Positions 38,602 to 47,683 of a stretch of DNA of 64,000 bases are shown here, piece by piece. The translations under genes and the position numbers were made by a program. Location: contig NZ_CP114039.1 of NCBI RefSeq assembly GCF_026965535.1, positions 6,076,001 to 6,140,000 of the forward strand, in the 5' to 3' direction. How positions within the stretch are numbered: position 1 is the first letter of the stretch; every line of letters starts with the position of its first letter. The DNA comes from Corallococcus sp. NCRR. Lineage in GTDB: Bacteria > Myxococcota > Myxococcia > Myxococcales > Myxococcaceae. The notes beneath the pieces were generated by a model that was given only the letters and a program-made list of their open reading frames with translations, ran no database searches and was not told the DNA's origin.

Positions 38602-40133
38602 CGGCTACTTCCCTTGGTGAACTTCAGCGGGATTTCATAAGCCTTCATACGCGTCGCGACGATGTCCAAGACCTCATTGCGCGTCAACGCTCGTCCGATC
38701 CTGCCTTCGACCCTGCGCAACTCTCCCATGATCATTCGGTTCCATTCACCGGGCCATGTGCGGCCCAGGCGCCAATCCCCCCCACCATGAATGGCCTCAT
38801 GGTGGGCCTGCTCCAGGCGGACGCAGAACTGATCGATGTCCAGGTCGCCCTTGAAGCCGCGCTGCTCGAACCATTCGCGGTGTTCCTGCGGCAGCACATG
38901 GTGCTTGGGGCCGTCCGACATGCCAGCCCCCGACCTGCTCGTCACCTGCATGCCGCGCACTTCGGGGCTGTCCCCCAGCGCTTCGCGCACGCCCTTGGGC
39001 AAGTCCTGGTGAGCCTGGGCCATCGTGACCTGACTGCCCTGGATGAGGACGGCCGCGCCGACGGCAGGCGCGGAGATGACCCCCGCCTGCACGAGTCTTC
39101 GCATCATCTCCACCCACTCGGCGGAGACCACCAGCCGCGAGCCCACCATGACGCCGCCTGAACTCATTGCCAGTCCCACGCCGAGCGTCGCAGGGGCCGA
39201 GGGCGGCACGCGTGGCAGGGCCATCTTCATCGTGGAGATCATCGTGACCATCTCCACCGCCTGCATCGCCGCGATGACCTGTCCGCCAAGCTTCATGGTC
39301 TCGCGGGTCTCCCGTTGGAGCGTGTCGAATTCACGCGTCAGCTTCCTCATCAACTCGGGAATCGCGAGGGTTGCCGCCTCCACCCGGTCCGGGTCCAGAG
39401 AGGAGAGGTCCGCCAGCGTGGGCTCCATCAGCGCTTGCACGCGCTGAAGGTCCACGAAGAGCTTCTCGACGCTGCACATGGGGCAGTTGAGCAGCACTGC
39501 GTCCGCGAGGTGCAGGAAGTCCACCCAGGTGGCCAAGAGGAGGGTTCCGAACTGAGCCGCCTGGAGCTTTGGCCCCACCATGCGAAGCAGGCCCAGTTCC
39601 ATGTCCGGCTCCCCGACTTCCGAGGCCACTTTCGTCAGCGCGGTGGCACTCCCCAGCGCGCCCTGAAGCCACATCACCTGCTTGGAGCCCTGGTCGAGGT
39701 AGCGCGTGAAAATGCCGCCGGTAAGGCTGAAGCCCCAAAGGTTTGGAGGACGGGCCGCCAGTTGGGTGAACGCGGCCTCGACGCTGCGCAGGGAGCCCTT
39801 CACCTCGCCTGTGGCGTCGAGGACCGCCTGTCGCGTCGATGCAGTGCTCTGGGCTCCGCCCCCAACGGCTGCTTCCCGGCTGACGTCACCCACGACGGTC
39901 ACTTCGTCACGCGGCTGCTGGCGGCGAAGAAGCCGCTGCGTGGAACCGGAGAGTGCGTGAGGGCGAGAATCCCAGGCGCGCGGGGGCTCATCATTCGGAG
40001 CTTCCACCCACGCGGGCGAGGAGTCCTCTCGCGGCGTATAGCCCAAGCTTCGGCCACGCCCAGGCGCTTGCGGCACGGAGGCGTATCCGGTGGCCATCAG
40101 CACCAGGGCCAGCAAGAGGGCATCAGCGCGCAC
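38598..40133 (-). CDS. SitA-type polymorphic toxin (DUF2380 C-terminus) with altered lipobox
   Basis: 511 residues from GTG 40133, which overlaps the upstream gene by 11 bases. The N-terminus is a lipoprotein-like signal (LLLALVLMATGYASVP), but the Cys expected after MATG is Tyr17 (TAC, 40083-40085). A long helical middle with a hydrophobic stretch (about 280-380) follows. The last 102 residues begin KHHVLPQEHREWFEQRGF and include EQAHHEAIHGGG and WPGEWNRMIM, the His-rich nuclease-like domain of the DUF2380/TIGR02269 family known from SitA toxins, which pass between cells by TraAB outer-membrane exchange. The immunity gene follows at once. Confidence 0.75.
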   Translation of the reverse strand: MRADALLLALVLMATGYASVPQAPGRGRSLGYTPREDSSPAWVEAPNDEPPRAWDSRPHALSGSTQRLLRRQQPRDEVTVVGDVSREAAVGGGAQSTASTRQAVLDATGEVKGSLRSVEAAFTQLAARPPNLWGFSLTGGIFTRYLDQGSKQVMWLQGALGSATALTKVASEVGEPDMELGLLRMVGPKLQAAQFGTLLLATWVDFLHLADAVLLNCPMCSVEKLFVDLQRVQALMEPTLADLSSLDPDRVEAATLAIPELMRKLTREFDTLQRETRETMKLGGQVIAAMQAVEMVTMISTMKMALPRVPPSAPATLGVGLAMSSGGVMVGSRLVVSAEWVEMMRRLVQAGVISAPAVGAAVLIQGSQVTMAQAHQDLPKGVREALGDSPEVRGMQVTSRSGAGMSDGPKHHVLPQEHREWFEQRGFKGDLDIDQFCVRLEQAHHEAIHGGGDWRLGRTWPGEWNRMIMGELRRVEGRIGRALTRNEVLDIVATRMKAYEIPLKFTKGSSR

Positions 40134-41463
40134 TGTCCACCCCCAGGCCCACGGAGGCGAATGCCCCCGGCCGCGGCGTCCCCTCCGGCGTGGGGAAGAG
40201 CATCGTGCCGCCCGTCCCCATCGCGTAGAACTTCCCACCCTGGAAGCGCCAGCGGACTTCGGCGGACCCAAGGTAGCGCGCACCGGGCTGCCCCATGCCC
40301 ACGCCCAGCCCCTTCAACGCCACTTCCAGGCTGCGCGCGAAGAGCTGCATCGCCACGCGCCCATCCACGTCAAAGCGGCCCCACGAGAAGGCTTCCGCGC
40401 CCAGCGACACCTTCAGGTGCTTGAAGTGGCCGCCATAGCGGACCGCATCCCAGCCCACCTCCGCCTCGCCATAGGCCGAATACCCGTCCGGGAAGAAGGC
40501 ATCCGCAAGTGGCACTCCCTCCGGCCCCGCCGCCTTGAAGCGCGCCAGCTCATAGTCCGGGCCGAAGTATCCCTGGCGGAAGCCGCCGTGCTGCCGACGC
40601 AGCTCCAATCGCAGACGCATGTCCAGCATGGGTGTCACCGCATCCGCGCCCGCGCCCACCACTGCCCCCCATGCGCCGCCCGCGCCGGGCCGTCCGCCCC
40701 AACCGGCTATCACGTGGGCCTCGAAGCCCGGCCGCACGACCACCACGGCGGTGCAATCAAGATGCGCCAGTGTCACCGGAGGCGCGCGACCTCCGGCCTC
40801 TCCCCAGTCATGCACCGCCGACAGTGCCAGCGTGTAGCGGCCCTGCACGCGGGGCTGGCCGAAGAGGACGTGCTCCAGGTCCAGCGCGGCTTCGGCCCCC
40901 ATGAGGCGCGCGCCCAGCACGTCCGAAGCGAACGCCTGCGTATAGAGGGGTCCCAGCGTACCCGTGAGGAAGCCTCCTGCTGGGTGGTAGTCAGGGTTGC
41001 TTCGGTTGGAGTAGCGCCGCACGAGGTGCGCGGACAGCAGGCTGTAGGACTCCAGCGCGCCGAACCAGACGCCCACGGGCGCGTCGTTCGAGCCCAGCTT
41101 GAGGCCGCGCACGAGCTGCCCCCAATCCGAGAGACTGTCCCAGTCCTCGCGTCGCACGAGGCCCGCGGCCCCTCCACCACCCCAGAGACGCAACCGCACG
41201 GGTGCGCCCAGGTTGAGGCCGAGTTCCGCGCCTCCGTCGAGAATGAGGGTCGGCTCCACCTGGAGGAAGCCTTCGTCCGTGCCGACGCCTGCGTGCGGCA
41301 GGAAGGACAAAGTCGTCACCTCCACGCGCAGCAGGTTGCGCCAGGCGTCGCCCCGTGCGCGCCGTTCCTCCTCCGCGGCTGGCACCTCCGGGACGTCCTC
41401 GGCCCATGCGGCCACCGGCAACAGCAGCCACAGCCAGACAGCCCCACTTCGCGTCATTCGCAT
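40123..41463 (-). CDS. Predicted outer-membrane barrel upstream of the sit genes
   Basis: 446 residues from ATG 41463 (GGGGG five bases before); ATG 41457 is also possible. The signal peptide ends AAWAEDV. The rest is long alternating beta strands with Gly and aromatic pairs (VTTLSFLPHAGVG, GFEAHVIAGWGG, YGEAEVGWDAVRYGG), fitting an outer-membrane barrel. It overlaps the toxin start, so it is co-translated with the toxin. Known sit loci can include an accessory gene (sitB) before the toxin gene; whether this is its equivalent is unclear. Confidence 0.65.
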   Translation of the reverse strand: MRMTRSGAVWLWLLLPVAAWAEDVPEVPAAEEERRARGDAWRNLLRVEVTTLSFLPHAGVGTDEGFLQVEPTLILDGGAELGLNLGAPVRLRLWGGGGAAGLVRREDWDSLSDWGQLVRGLKLGSNDAPVGVWFGALESYSLLSAHLVRRYSNRSNPDYHPAGGFLTGTLGPLYTQAFASDVLGARLMGAEAALDLEHVLFGQPRVQGRYTLALSAVHDWGEAGGRAPPVTLAHLDCTAVVVVRPGFEAHVIAGWGGRPGAGGAWGAVVGAGADAVTPMLDMRLRLELRRQHGGFRQGYFGPDYELARFKAAGPEGVPLADAFFPDGYSAYGEAEVGWDAVRYGGHFKHLKVSLGAEAFSWGRFDVDGRVAMQLFARSLEVALKGLGVGMGQPGARYLGSAEVRWRFQGGKFYAMGTGGTMLFPTPEGTPRPGAFASVGLGVDSAR

Positions 41464-41845
41464 CCACGCCCCCTGGGAGTGATACCTCCGAGGAGAGCAA
41501 AGGACACACGTCTGACATTCAGCCCGGCACCCACCGCCACGCACCCCTGCCCATTGAGAAGGTCGGCTGCGTCGAGCCGGCGAACGATGTGCGCGGGATG
41601 TAGAGATCCGCGCGCTGTGACTCGTTGACGCCCTGAACTCACTTCATCGTGATGGGGCGGGGTGCATCGCTGCGGCTGTCGGGGACGGCGGCGCGGGAGG
41701 GTGACTGGGTTCTTGAGAACCCAGTCGTGTCTGTTGAGAATCGGAGGGCTGACGCTGGAGTTGATGCGCTGCGCGTTGATTCCAGCGGGTGTCTGGAGTT
41801 GAGTTGCCATGCATTCGTTCCCCTCAATGCATGGAGTCCGTCTTG
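41464..41845. promoter_or_regulatory. Divergent intergenic region with two perfect inverted repeats
   Basis: Between the toxin operon (minus) and a small lipoprotein gene (plus). GACTGGGTTCT and AGAACCCAGTC flank TG at 41703-41726, a 24-base perfect dyad. CCATGCATT and AATGCATGG flank a 10-base loop at 41807-41834, just before the lipoprotein start, where a hairpin in the mRNA would sit close to the ribosome site. No gene is supported in the region. Confidence 0.5.
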
Positions 41846-42274
41846 ATGATTCGCTCGTTCGTGCTGACGGTGTCCGTAGGGTCGCTGCTCACTGCGTGCG
41901 GTGGGCCGCCTTCTGACGCGGAATCGCCGTCGCCCGAGGATGCCGATATGCAGGCCGCGTCCGGTCGCACCTCGCTCTCCGTCCCTGTCGTGACGATTGC
42001 CTGCGTTCAGGACACGTACGATGTGAACTGCTCAAGCTCAGTGACGGGCGGCGTGCCTCCATACACTTATTACTGGGGCGAACGGATCTACATCTACCTC
42101 ACGAAGAAGACGTACAACGCTCCATTTCATACAGGAGGGTCGGAGTATCCCTTCCCCTGCTCGGAGCCAGGGGCGGGAACCCCGTGGCAGGACATCGATC
42201 CCCGCGTCTATGTGATTGACGCCACGGGCGCGCGGTCCGCCACGGCTTCGGCGGGCTGGTATTCCTGCTTGTAG
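41846..42274 (+). CDS. Small lipoprotein, unknown
   Basis: 142 residues from ATG 41846 (MIRSFVLTVSVGSLLTAC). The lipobox is LLTAC. A Ser/Pro/Glu-rich linker follows, then a small beta domain with Cys at both ends (VTIACVQDTYDVNCSS, SAGWYSCL) and SVTGGVPPYTYYW, which recalls PKD-like surface domains. GC is somewhat lower than around it. It lies just left of the island's left end. Confidence 0.65.
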   Translation: MIRSFVLTVSVGSLLTACGGPPSDAESPSPEDADMQAASGRTSLSVPVVTIACVQDTYDVNCSSSVTGGVPPYTYYWGERIYIYLTKKTYNAPFHTGGSEYPFPCSEPGAGTPWQDIDPRVYVIDATGARSATASAGWYSCL

Positions 42275-42345
42275 ACGCCTCTCAGGCGGGAGGAGTCCTC
42301 CGGGGCTCCTGCCCGTACCTCGGGTGGCAGACCGATGCGGAATGA

Positions 42346-42497
42346 TGGAGGCGGCGGGATTCGAAGCCTCGTGGGCGGATTTGGTCCCTGCTCGGGCCGC
42401 GGGCCGCCCACCCGGTTTTCCCTCTGAGAAAGGGGGCGGTTTCCTGTCCGGGCGAGTCCAGACCCGTCCACTAGATTTGGTTCTTTTTTGGTCCCTG
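42346..42497. other. Left attachment site of the island (attL-like)
   Basis: The core at 42346-42368 reads TGGAGGCGGCGGGATTCGA then AGCC. Its reverse complement resembles a T-arm plus acceptor stem ending in CCA. The same orientation and nearly the same sequence return at 59302, so the two are direct repeats. On the island side lie CGGATTTGGTCCCTG (42376-42390), identical to 59226-59240, and TTTGGTCCCTG (42487-42497), likely arm-type integrase sites. No complete tRNA gene is here. Confidence 0.65.
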
Positions 42498-42534
42498 CGG
42501 AAGTACCAGACCGGGCGGGGCGCAGCGCCAGACA

Positions 42535-42800
42535 GGATCCGAGCACCGCGCCACCTCTGAGCCGTAGCGCCCAGCCGGTGTGCAGTGCTGGCGATCATAC
42601 ACGCGCCGCGCTACTCCGAACCAGGGTGCTCGTTCGCGTCGAGTGGCCTCGCGGGCCCGTGGAGTTTGCCCAGTGCGCAGCGGCAGCCAGGGGGCTGCCA
42701 AGTCACCTCAGGGCCAGCCGTGACGGCGCGCGGTAGCGGCCAGGGCTCGCGCCGAGGAGACCACCTCGGAGCCGTAGAGCCCGCCCGCTGCGCCGTAGCA
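42535..42800 (-). repeat. Mosaic island repeat, small cluster
   Basis: Three or four degraded units in minus orientation, for example CGCCACCTCTGAGCCGTAG, then CCAGCCGGTGTGCAGTGC and GACCACCTCGGAGCCGTAG. They match the large arrays at 51960-52765, 54760-55712 and 55845-56670. No gene is supported in 42498-42878. Confidence 0.6.
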
Positions 42801-42878
42801 GCTAATTGCGCTTGGCCGGGCCATTCTCAAACCGCCGATGTGCTTGGTGCTAGTGCGGTGGTCGCGGAGCGTTCTTTC

Positions 42879-45500
42879 TCAGCGGGGCGGCTTGAATGCC
42901 GCGATGATGTTGTGGGCCTCATCGCTTGTAAGCTCCGTCTCCTCCTCAAGCTTTTCTTGAGCTTCAGCACGAAGGCGTTCGGCCTCCTCCTCTAGCTCGC
43001 GCGCGCGCCGGAATGCATTCGCCGTGCTGGTCATGACGGCATCTGCCGGGCGGGGTACTTGCAGTGCAAGGAAGAGATCGGAGTCGATGCGGTGACGTCC
43101 GTGTCCAGATGTGCTCGCGAGCATATCCGCTCGCACCTCGGGGCTGCGTAGCACGGCCCAAAGCGCGTATGCATCTATGCTCTCGTTAGGGGTAAGAACT
43201 GTGTACTCGGTGGAAACCACCGCCCCATCCAACTCAGGCGGAATCACGCACGCCGCGCCATGAACGGCGTTGATGTGGGAAACGACAATGTCCCCTCCAC
43301 GAGCTAGGTACAAGTCTCGATACTTCAGGGTGTCGCGCTCCTTCTCTTCGAACTCCGCACGCCCGTCGTAGGTCACTTTCAGAGCACGGACCACGTCCGA
43401 ATCTTCACCAACCCACACCTCTTTTCTACGACTAGCCCAACGGGAAAGCGGCCCGACCTCCAAGCCTCGACTTTGCCAGTCGGCCGCACGCCGCCCCTTC
43501 TTGACGACGTAGTTCTTCACATCAAGGCGGTCCACCAACAGGGCTGCATCAACGAGGTGTCTTTTGTCTGCTCCGGACTGTGCCTGCTTGAAAGCCTCAA
43601 TTACTGCCTCAACTTCATCCGCAGCAGCTTGGCGCCTTGCGGCGTCATCTGGCGTCGGACGCTGGCGTGCGGAGTCGTCTACTCCGATAGTTCGACAGTA
43701 GTACATGAACACGGCTGGCTGCTGGTCACTGGGCGACTTGCGCTTGGTGAGATACAGCACCGATGTCTTTACGCGTGCTCCCGAGCGCTGAAACGCATCG
43801 CCGGGCAGAGAAACGACCGCGCGCACAATGAAATTGGCATGAATGAACTTGCGCACGTCGCGAAATGAGTCACCTGCGAGGAGGCTGTCATCCACAATGG
43901 CAAGCACCTTGCCGCCAGGACGAACGAGGTCGCGATAGCGCTCAATGAAAAGAACGTTGGACTTGAGCGTGTTGCCCGACGCAGCGTTCTTGGCTACGTC
44001 GAAAGCCTTCAAAATCCGCCGTTCGCGCGGAACCTTGGGATCGTACTCTTTCGAGAATGGAGGGTTTGTGAGAACGATGTCAAATTCACCATCCTTGCCA
44101 CTGAAAACCTTGCGAAGCTCGGAGAGCTCAGCAGACAGTTCCGGAGCCAGACTCTTCGCAGGGTCTAGCTTCTTGTCGAGGGCATCAGCCAAGTAGATCC
44201 GGCTTCCGCCATCGCCGTGCAGGTACATATTGATGCGAGCGATGCGGGCGACCGGGGGATCGCGACCAACATCGACACCGAAGAGCGCCTTCTCACGAAT
44301 AAACTTGTGAAGTTTCTGCTGCTCGGATCCAGAGAGTGCCATGTTTTCGTTAACTTGGCGCTGCAAAGCAGCCATGGCTTCAATGAGGAACCCGCCTGAA
44401 CCGCAGCAAGGATCAATCACTCGGTCAGTGCGGTCGGCGTGAATCCTCGGATCCGCAAGGCGCGTCATCAGTTTCACTACGCTACGAGGCGTGAAGTACT
44501 GGCCGAGATCGCGACCGCGCATCGTTGCGCTGAGGAACGCTTCAAACAAGCGCCCATTAAGGTCTTCATCGATACCAAAAAGGTCGAGGTGCTGGAGGCG
44601 CCGCACAACTTCCTTCGCCGTATCTGGCTGGAGGTTGATGCGTTCAGAAATATCGAAGATGCGCTTTTTATGGCCTTTCACGACCTCCAACTCAAGCGCC
44701 TCACGGAGTTTCTGGAACTGCACGTCAAGCGGGTTGTCGGTCTGGCTCTCCAACTGGTCAAGCGCTTGGGCGGAGAAAGTAACCGCAGACGCGGGAATAG
44801 GCTCTCCCGCCCTCATTTCAGCTGGAAACTTCCTGTGCAACTCCTTGTCCGCTTTGATCTTCAGAAAGATGACCTTCACGAACTCATTGAAGGCAGCAGC
44901 CTGAGAGATATTGTCATGCTTGTAGATGTAATTATTGCACTCGGAAAAGACCGCATTGATGCTGTTCGAGGTGGGGCGAGCGAGATTCATCATGCGCTCT
45001 GCGCCGCCGTCTGTTTTTTTTGAATCCCACTCTTTCACTGCATCAACACCGAGGAGCGCCTCAAGGTCTTGAAGCTTCGTGCTCAACAGCATGAAGTCCG
45101 CGAAGTTGAGCACTAAGCGCGGTGTGGCGTCGTCCCACGCATGGACGCGCGCCTCAAGTCCGTTCGTAAGCATGAAGTAGCGCGCACGCGGTTGTCCTGG
45201 CTTGAGCCTGCTGTTGATGGCAAGGCAGTAGCTAGCGCATTGCTCAGTCCAGTTATCCAGGTTTTCACTGGGCGCCTTGGCATCTATCACCCATCGCGCT
45301 GCACGTCCCACCACTAGTACGTAGTCCGGCTTGTAGCGCAGTCTCTTCGAGCCCTTTCCAATGGGAAGTTCTTCGATGGACGTCTTGGGTAGAATTTGAG
45401 CGTCCTTGTAACCGAGGTGTTGCAAGAGACGATCAACGAACAAACGCTCTACAGATGCTTCGTTGGACAGGTGTGCGCGGTCGCAGAAGAGGTTTTTCAT
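42879..45500 (-). CDS. Single-chain restriction-methylation protein (HSDR_N-like nuclease plus N6-adenine methylase plus TRD)
   Basis: 873 residues from ATG 45500. An N-terminal PD-(D/E)XK-like part has Asp59 (KPDYVLVV) and Asp73-x-Lys75 (WVIDAKAP). A helical linker leads to an N6-methylase domain with DPCCGSGGF (363-371) and NPPF (479-482). The C-terminal third resembles an HsdS-type target-recognition half (RDLYLARGGDIVVSHINAVHG, LASTSGHGRHRID) ending in a coiled coil. This is a type IIG/type I-like fusion that could both cut and methylate. No separate HsdR or HsdS gene is near. GC is lower than the chromosome's. Confidence 0.8.
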   Translation of the reverse strand: MKNLFCDRAHLSNEASVERLFVDRLLQHLGYKDAQILPKTSIEELPIGKGSKRLRYKPDYVLVVGRAARWVIDAKAPSENLDNWTEQCASYCLAINSRLKPGQPRARYFMLTNGLEARVHAWDDATPRLVLNFADFMLLSTKLQDLEALLGVDAVKEWDSKKTDGGAERMMNLARPTSNSINAVFSECNNYIYKHDNISQAAAFNEFVKVIFLKIKADKELHRKFPAEMRAGEPIPASAVTFSAQALDQLESQTDNPLDVQFQKLREALELEVVKGHKKRIFDISERINLQPDTAKEVVRRLQHLDLFGIDEDLNGRLFEAFLSATMRGRDLGQYFTPRSVVKLMTRLADPRIHADRTDRVIDPCCGSGGFLIEAMAALQRQVNENMALSGSEQQKLHKFIREKALFGVDVGRDPPVARIARINMYLHGDGGSRIYLADALDKKLDPAKSLAPELSAELSELRKVFSGKDGEFDIVLTNPPFSKEYDPKVPRERRILKAFDVAKNAASGNTLKSNVLFIERYRDLVRPGGKVLAIVDDSLLAGDSFRDVRKFIHANFIVRAVVSLPGDAFQRSGARVKTSVLYLTKRKSPSDQQPAVFMYYCRTIGVDDSARQRPTPDDAARRQAAADEVEAVIEAFKQAQSGADKRHLVDAALLVDRLDVKNYVVKKGRRAADWQSRGLEVGPLSRWASRRKEVWVGEDSDVVRALKVTYDGRAEFEEKERDTLKYRDLYLARGGDIVVSHINAVHGAACVIPPELDGAVVSTEYTVLTPNESIDAYALWAVLRSPEVRADMLASTSGHGRHRIDSDLFLALQVPRPADAVMTSTANAFRRARELEEEAERLRAEAQEKLEEETELTSDEAHNIIAAFKPPR

Positions 45501-45810
45501 TTGGTTTTTGCGGCGCTCAGGAGAGGGACATATGCCGCCCGTCCTACGGCCTTCTGGGAAGGTGGGCGCGGCGTGGGAGCAACTGAGTAGCAGCGGCCTC
45601 TTCGCCGGGCTTCTGAGACCGTCCGCGTAGTCGTGGGGGCACACATAGGAGGGCGGCGTGTTAGCACACGTTGGTGGGCGGGGGGGAAGCAACCTGAGGG
45701 CCGTTCTCCTGAGGGATCCACCGGAATATCTCCCAATGGGGCACGAGTCAGGGCCGCAGCGCTGCCCACGTTGCGCGCGGCGGCCCGGCCCCAGCCGCCG
45801 GGCCTGTGAA

Positions 45811-46014
45811 GAGCGCCCGTGTCGGACGGGTGAAGCCGGGCTGGTGGAGCGCGCGTGCGTTCAGGTTCACCCGAGGAGCGCGCACGTCGGACGGGTGAAG
45901 CCGGGCCCGCAGAGCCCTCACGCATCTAGGCGTGCTTGTGGGGCCACTGAAGTCCTCGCATGTCGGGGCTTGCCTGCGAGGCCGGTAGAACGCGCGAGTG
46001 TCGGACGGGTAAGC
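45811..46014 (+). repeat. Three spaced copies of a roughly 30-base repeat
   Basis: GTCGGACGGGTGAAGCCGGG with an upstream GAGCGC-type word occurs at 45811-45840 and 45876-45905; a shorter third copy (TCGGACGGGTAAGC) lies at about 45987-46014. The gaps are 35 and about 81 bases. The flanks from 45501 to 46111 hold no supported gene. Confidence 0.5.
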
Positions 46015-46111
46015 TAAGGGTCCCTTTTGGTAGGGAAAAAAGCCGTCCGCCTGCTGTGTTGAAGGGGCAGGAGGACGGAGCCATGGTGTAATGAAGAAGG
46101 ACGACGGCTGA

Positions 46112-46210
46112 CGCGTCCCGGATGAGCTGTGGCGGCGAATCGAGCCCCTGCTACCCGACCGCCCCGGGCACCCACTGGTATGTCACAACCCGCGAGTGTC
46201 GGCACGACCC
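46112..46210 (+). mobile_element. IS5-family transposase remnant (N-terminus)
   Basis: The frame reads RVPDELWRRIEPLLPDRPGH then PLVCHNPRVSARP, matching the N-terminus of IS5-type transposases (D-x-x-W-x-x-I-E-P-L-L-P). A TGA lies directly before it in frame and the rest of the transposase is absent, so it is dead. The gap 46211-46372 shows nothing else. Confidence 0.6.
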
Positions 46211-46372
46211 ACCGGCGCGCTAAGTATGCCGCCAAATATTCGGAGACAAACTCAGATGCAGTGCTTGTTTGGGGCTGAGGAGGAAGGCCAGTTGATCTGA
46301 GCGGATGTCGCGATATGCAGCCTCCCCTGTTCCAACTGGGCGCGTCGGCCGAAGCCCGCGTTCCTCGGCAAG

Positions 46373-47014
46373 CTACGGCCGACGCTTGCGTGGTAGCCGC
46401 CGAGGATTTACCACAGGAAACCTATGGTAGGCGTAGGTCGCTTGATACCAGACAATGGTGTCCAGAGCGTGACTTCGGAAACTACGACTATTCCAGAGCG
46501 CGATCATCTCCCGCCGCTCCAGCCGGTGCCTTTTGTCTTCACTGTCTTTCGCAGCGAACGCACGCCCCGAGTAAGGGTTGAGCTTGGGCCACGGGTTCGT
46601 CTTGTCGTTTAGGTGGCCGTGCGGCACCGATGGGTAGAAATCGGCGTCATTCTTCGTGAAACACCAGCGTTCACTGAGTTCAGGCGGGATGAGCTGTAAG
46701 GGTGGATTCGCATCTAACTGTCGTGCGACTGCGGCAGGTTGCTGTATCCCTGCGCCTGCGGCTTTTTCTCGGACAGCCGTCGAGTCTGAGCGCTCAACCT
46801 GCTCTTCTGGTCGTGATGAATCAGCGGATCCCCTCAAGTCTCCGCGCGGATCGTCGCCTTGACCGCCGCCGGCACTCGGATCCCGCATCGACAGCCATTG
46901 AAGAATGTTATAACGCTCTTGGTGCTCGGCTAGGCCGATCAGGCCAGAGTCGAATTCCCAGTTAGTAAGGAACCAAAACGTATCTGCGCCTTCCTTAGTC
47001 AGTTCGTCCCGCAT
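46373..47014 (-). CDS. Unknown island protein
   Basis: 213 residues. Its N-terminus (EGADTFWFLTNWEFDSGLIG) and C-terminal half (DADFYPSVPHGHLNDKTNPW, LNPYSGRAF, REMIALWNSRSFRSHALDTI) look like a real folded protein, joined by a Ser/Arg/Gln-rich linker. The C-terminal block F-Y-P-S-V-P-H-G-H...N-P-W-P-K-L-N-P seems to be a conserved small domain, perhaps the RNA- or DNA-acting part of a toxin; I cannot name it. It is divergent from 47060-47560 across 45 bases, so they share a promoter region. Lower GC than the chromosome. Confidence 0.55.
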   Translation of the reverse strand: MRDELTKEGADTFWFLTNWEFDSGLIGLAEHQERYNILQWLSMRDPSAGGGQGDDPRGDLRGSADSSRPEEQVERSDSTAVREKAAGAGIQQPAAVARQLDANPPLQLIPPELSERWCFTKNDADFYPSVPHGHLNDKTNPWPKLNPYSGRAFAAKDSEDKRHRLERREMIALWNSRSFRSHALDTIVWYQATYAYHRFPVVNPRRLPRKRRP

Positions 47015-47059
47015 CCGTTAGCATCCTCGCATCCCTGTAAGCCACAGTTAGACCTTGCC

Positions 47060-47560
47060 ATGACAGACGCAAATTTCAAGCAGGCCCCAATCTCGTTCCC
47101 GGAGGGTTGGGCACTCCACTCCCACTCCAACGGCAGCGCCATTGGACCAAACGAGTACCGTCCGGATCGTTCGTTCGCCGACGCACAAGGCAGGATCGTT
47201 TGTGTGTTTGAATCATCAAGCACGAATGACCGGAAGGTAGGAGTCGGCGAGATGTGTCTTGCAGATAAATTTTTTTCAGATAGCTCCACGGATGGCGTGC
47301 TCGTCTTCTCTCTTTGCGGAAGTTCCTCAAGCTCTCCTAGGTCTGACACCCAGTTTTCCTACCTTTTGCCTTACTTTAGACATCTTCGCGCTGCAAGTCG
47401 CCTCCATGGCCTCAAGAATGTGTACATCATTTCCCAGAAAGAATTTGAGTCATGTGGTTGGAGGGCATTCAGCGAAGAGTTTATGGCTAAGGCTTATGTG
47501 CTCAATGATTTAGAAGATGTTGAGACGAGCGGCCAACCCCAATGCGATGAGTCTCCATAG
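47060..47560 (+). CDS. Unknown island protein, possible PD-(D/E)XK relic
   Basis: 166 residues of clearly lower GC. YRPDRSFADAQGRIVCVFES, then STNDRKVGVGEM, recalls the D...(I/V)-x-x-x-E strand of PD-(D/E)XK folds followed by a Lys, although the usual E-x-K is not intact. The C-terminal half has NVYIISQKEFESCGWRAF. Divergently paired with 46373-47014. It may be a partner or an inhibitor; no function is claimed. Confidence 0.5.
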   Translation: MTDANFKQAPISFPEGWALHSHSNGSAIGPNEYRPDRSFADAQGRIVCVFESSSTNDRKVGVGEMCLADKFFSDSSTDGVLVFSLCGSSSSSPRSDTQFSYLLPYFRHLRAASRLHGLKNVYIISQKEFESCGWRAFSEEFMAKAYVLNDLEDVETSGQPQCDESP

Positions 47561-47683
47561 CGGACGAATAGGCACATGAGTGGTGAGGACCTCTCGAAAG
47601 CAGCCTGCCTGCTCGCTCTTGCTCAACACCCTCTTAATGCAACGTGGCGCCCACCCCATGGCACTGGCCGTTGAGAAGCAGTC

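Noticed and set aside
42879..45500. Part of a BREX, DISARM or classical three-gene type I system
   Set aside because: None of the partner genes of those systems are in the island.
45811..45905. A two-repeat CRISPR
   Set aside because: Only two good copies, no leader and no cas genes.
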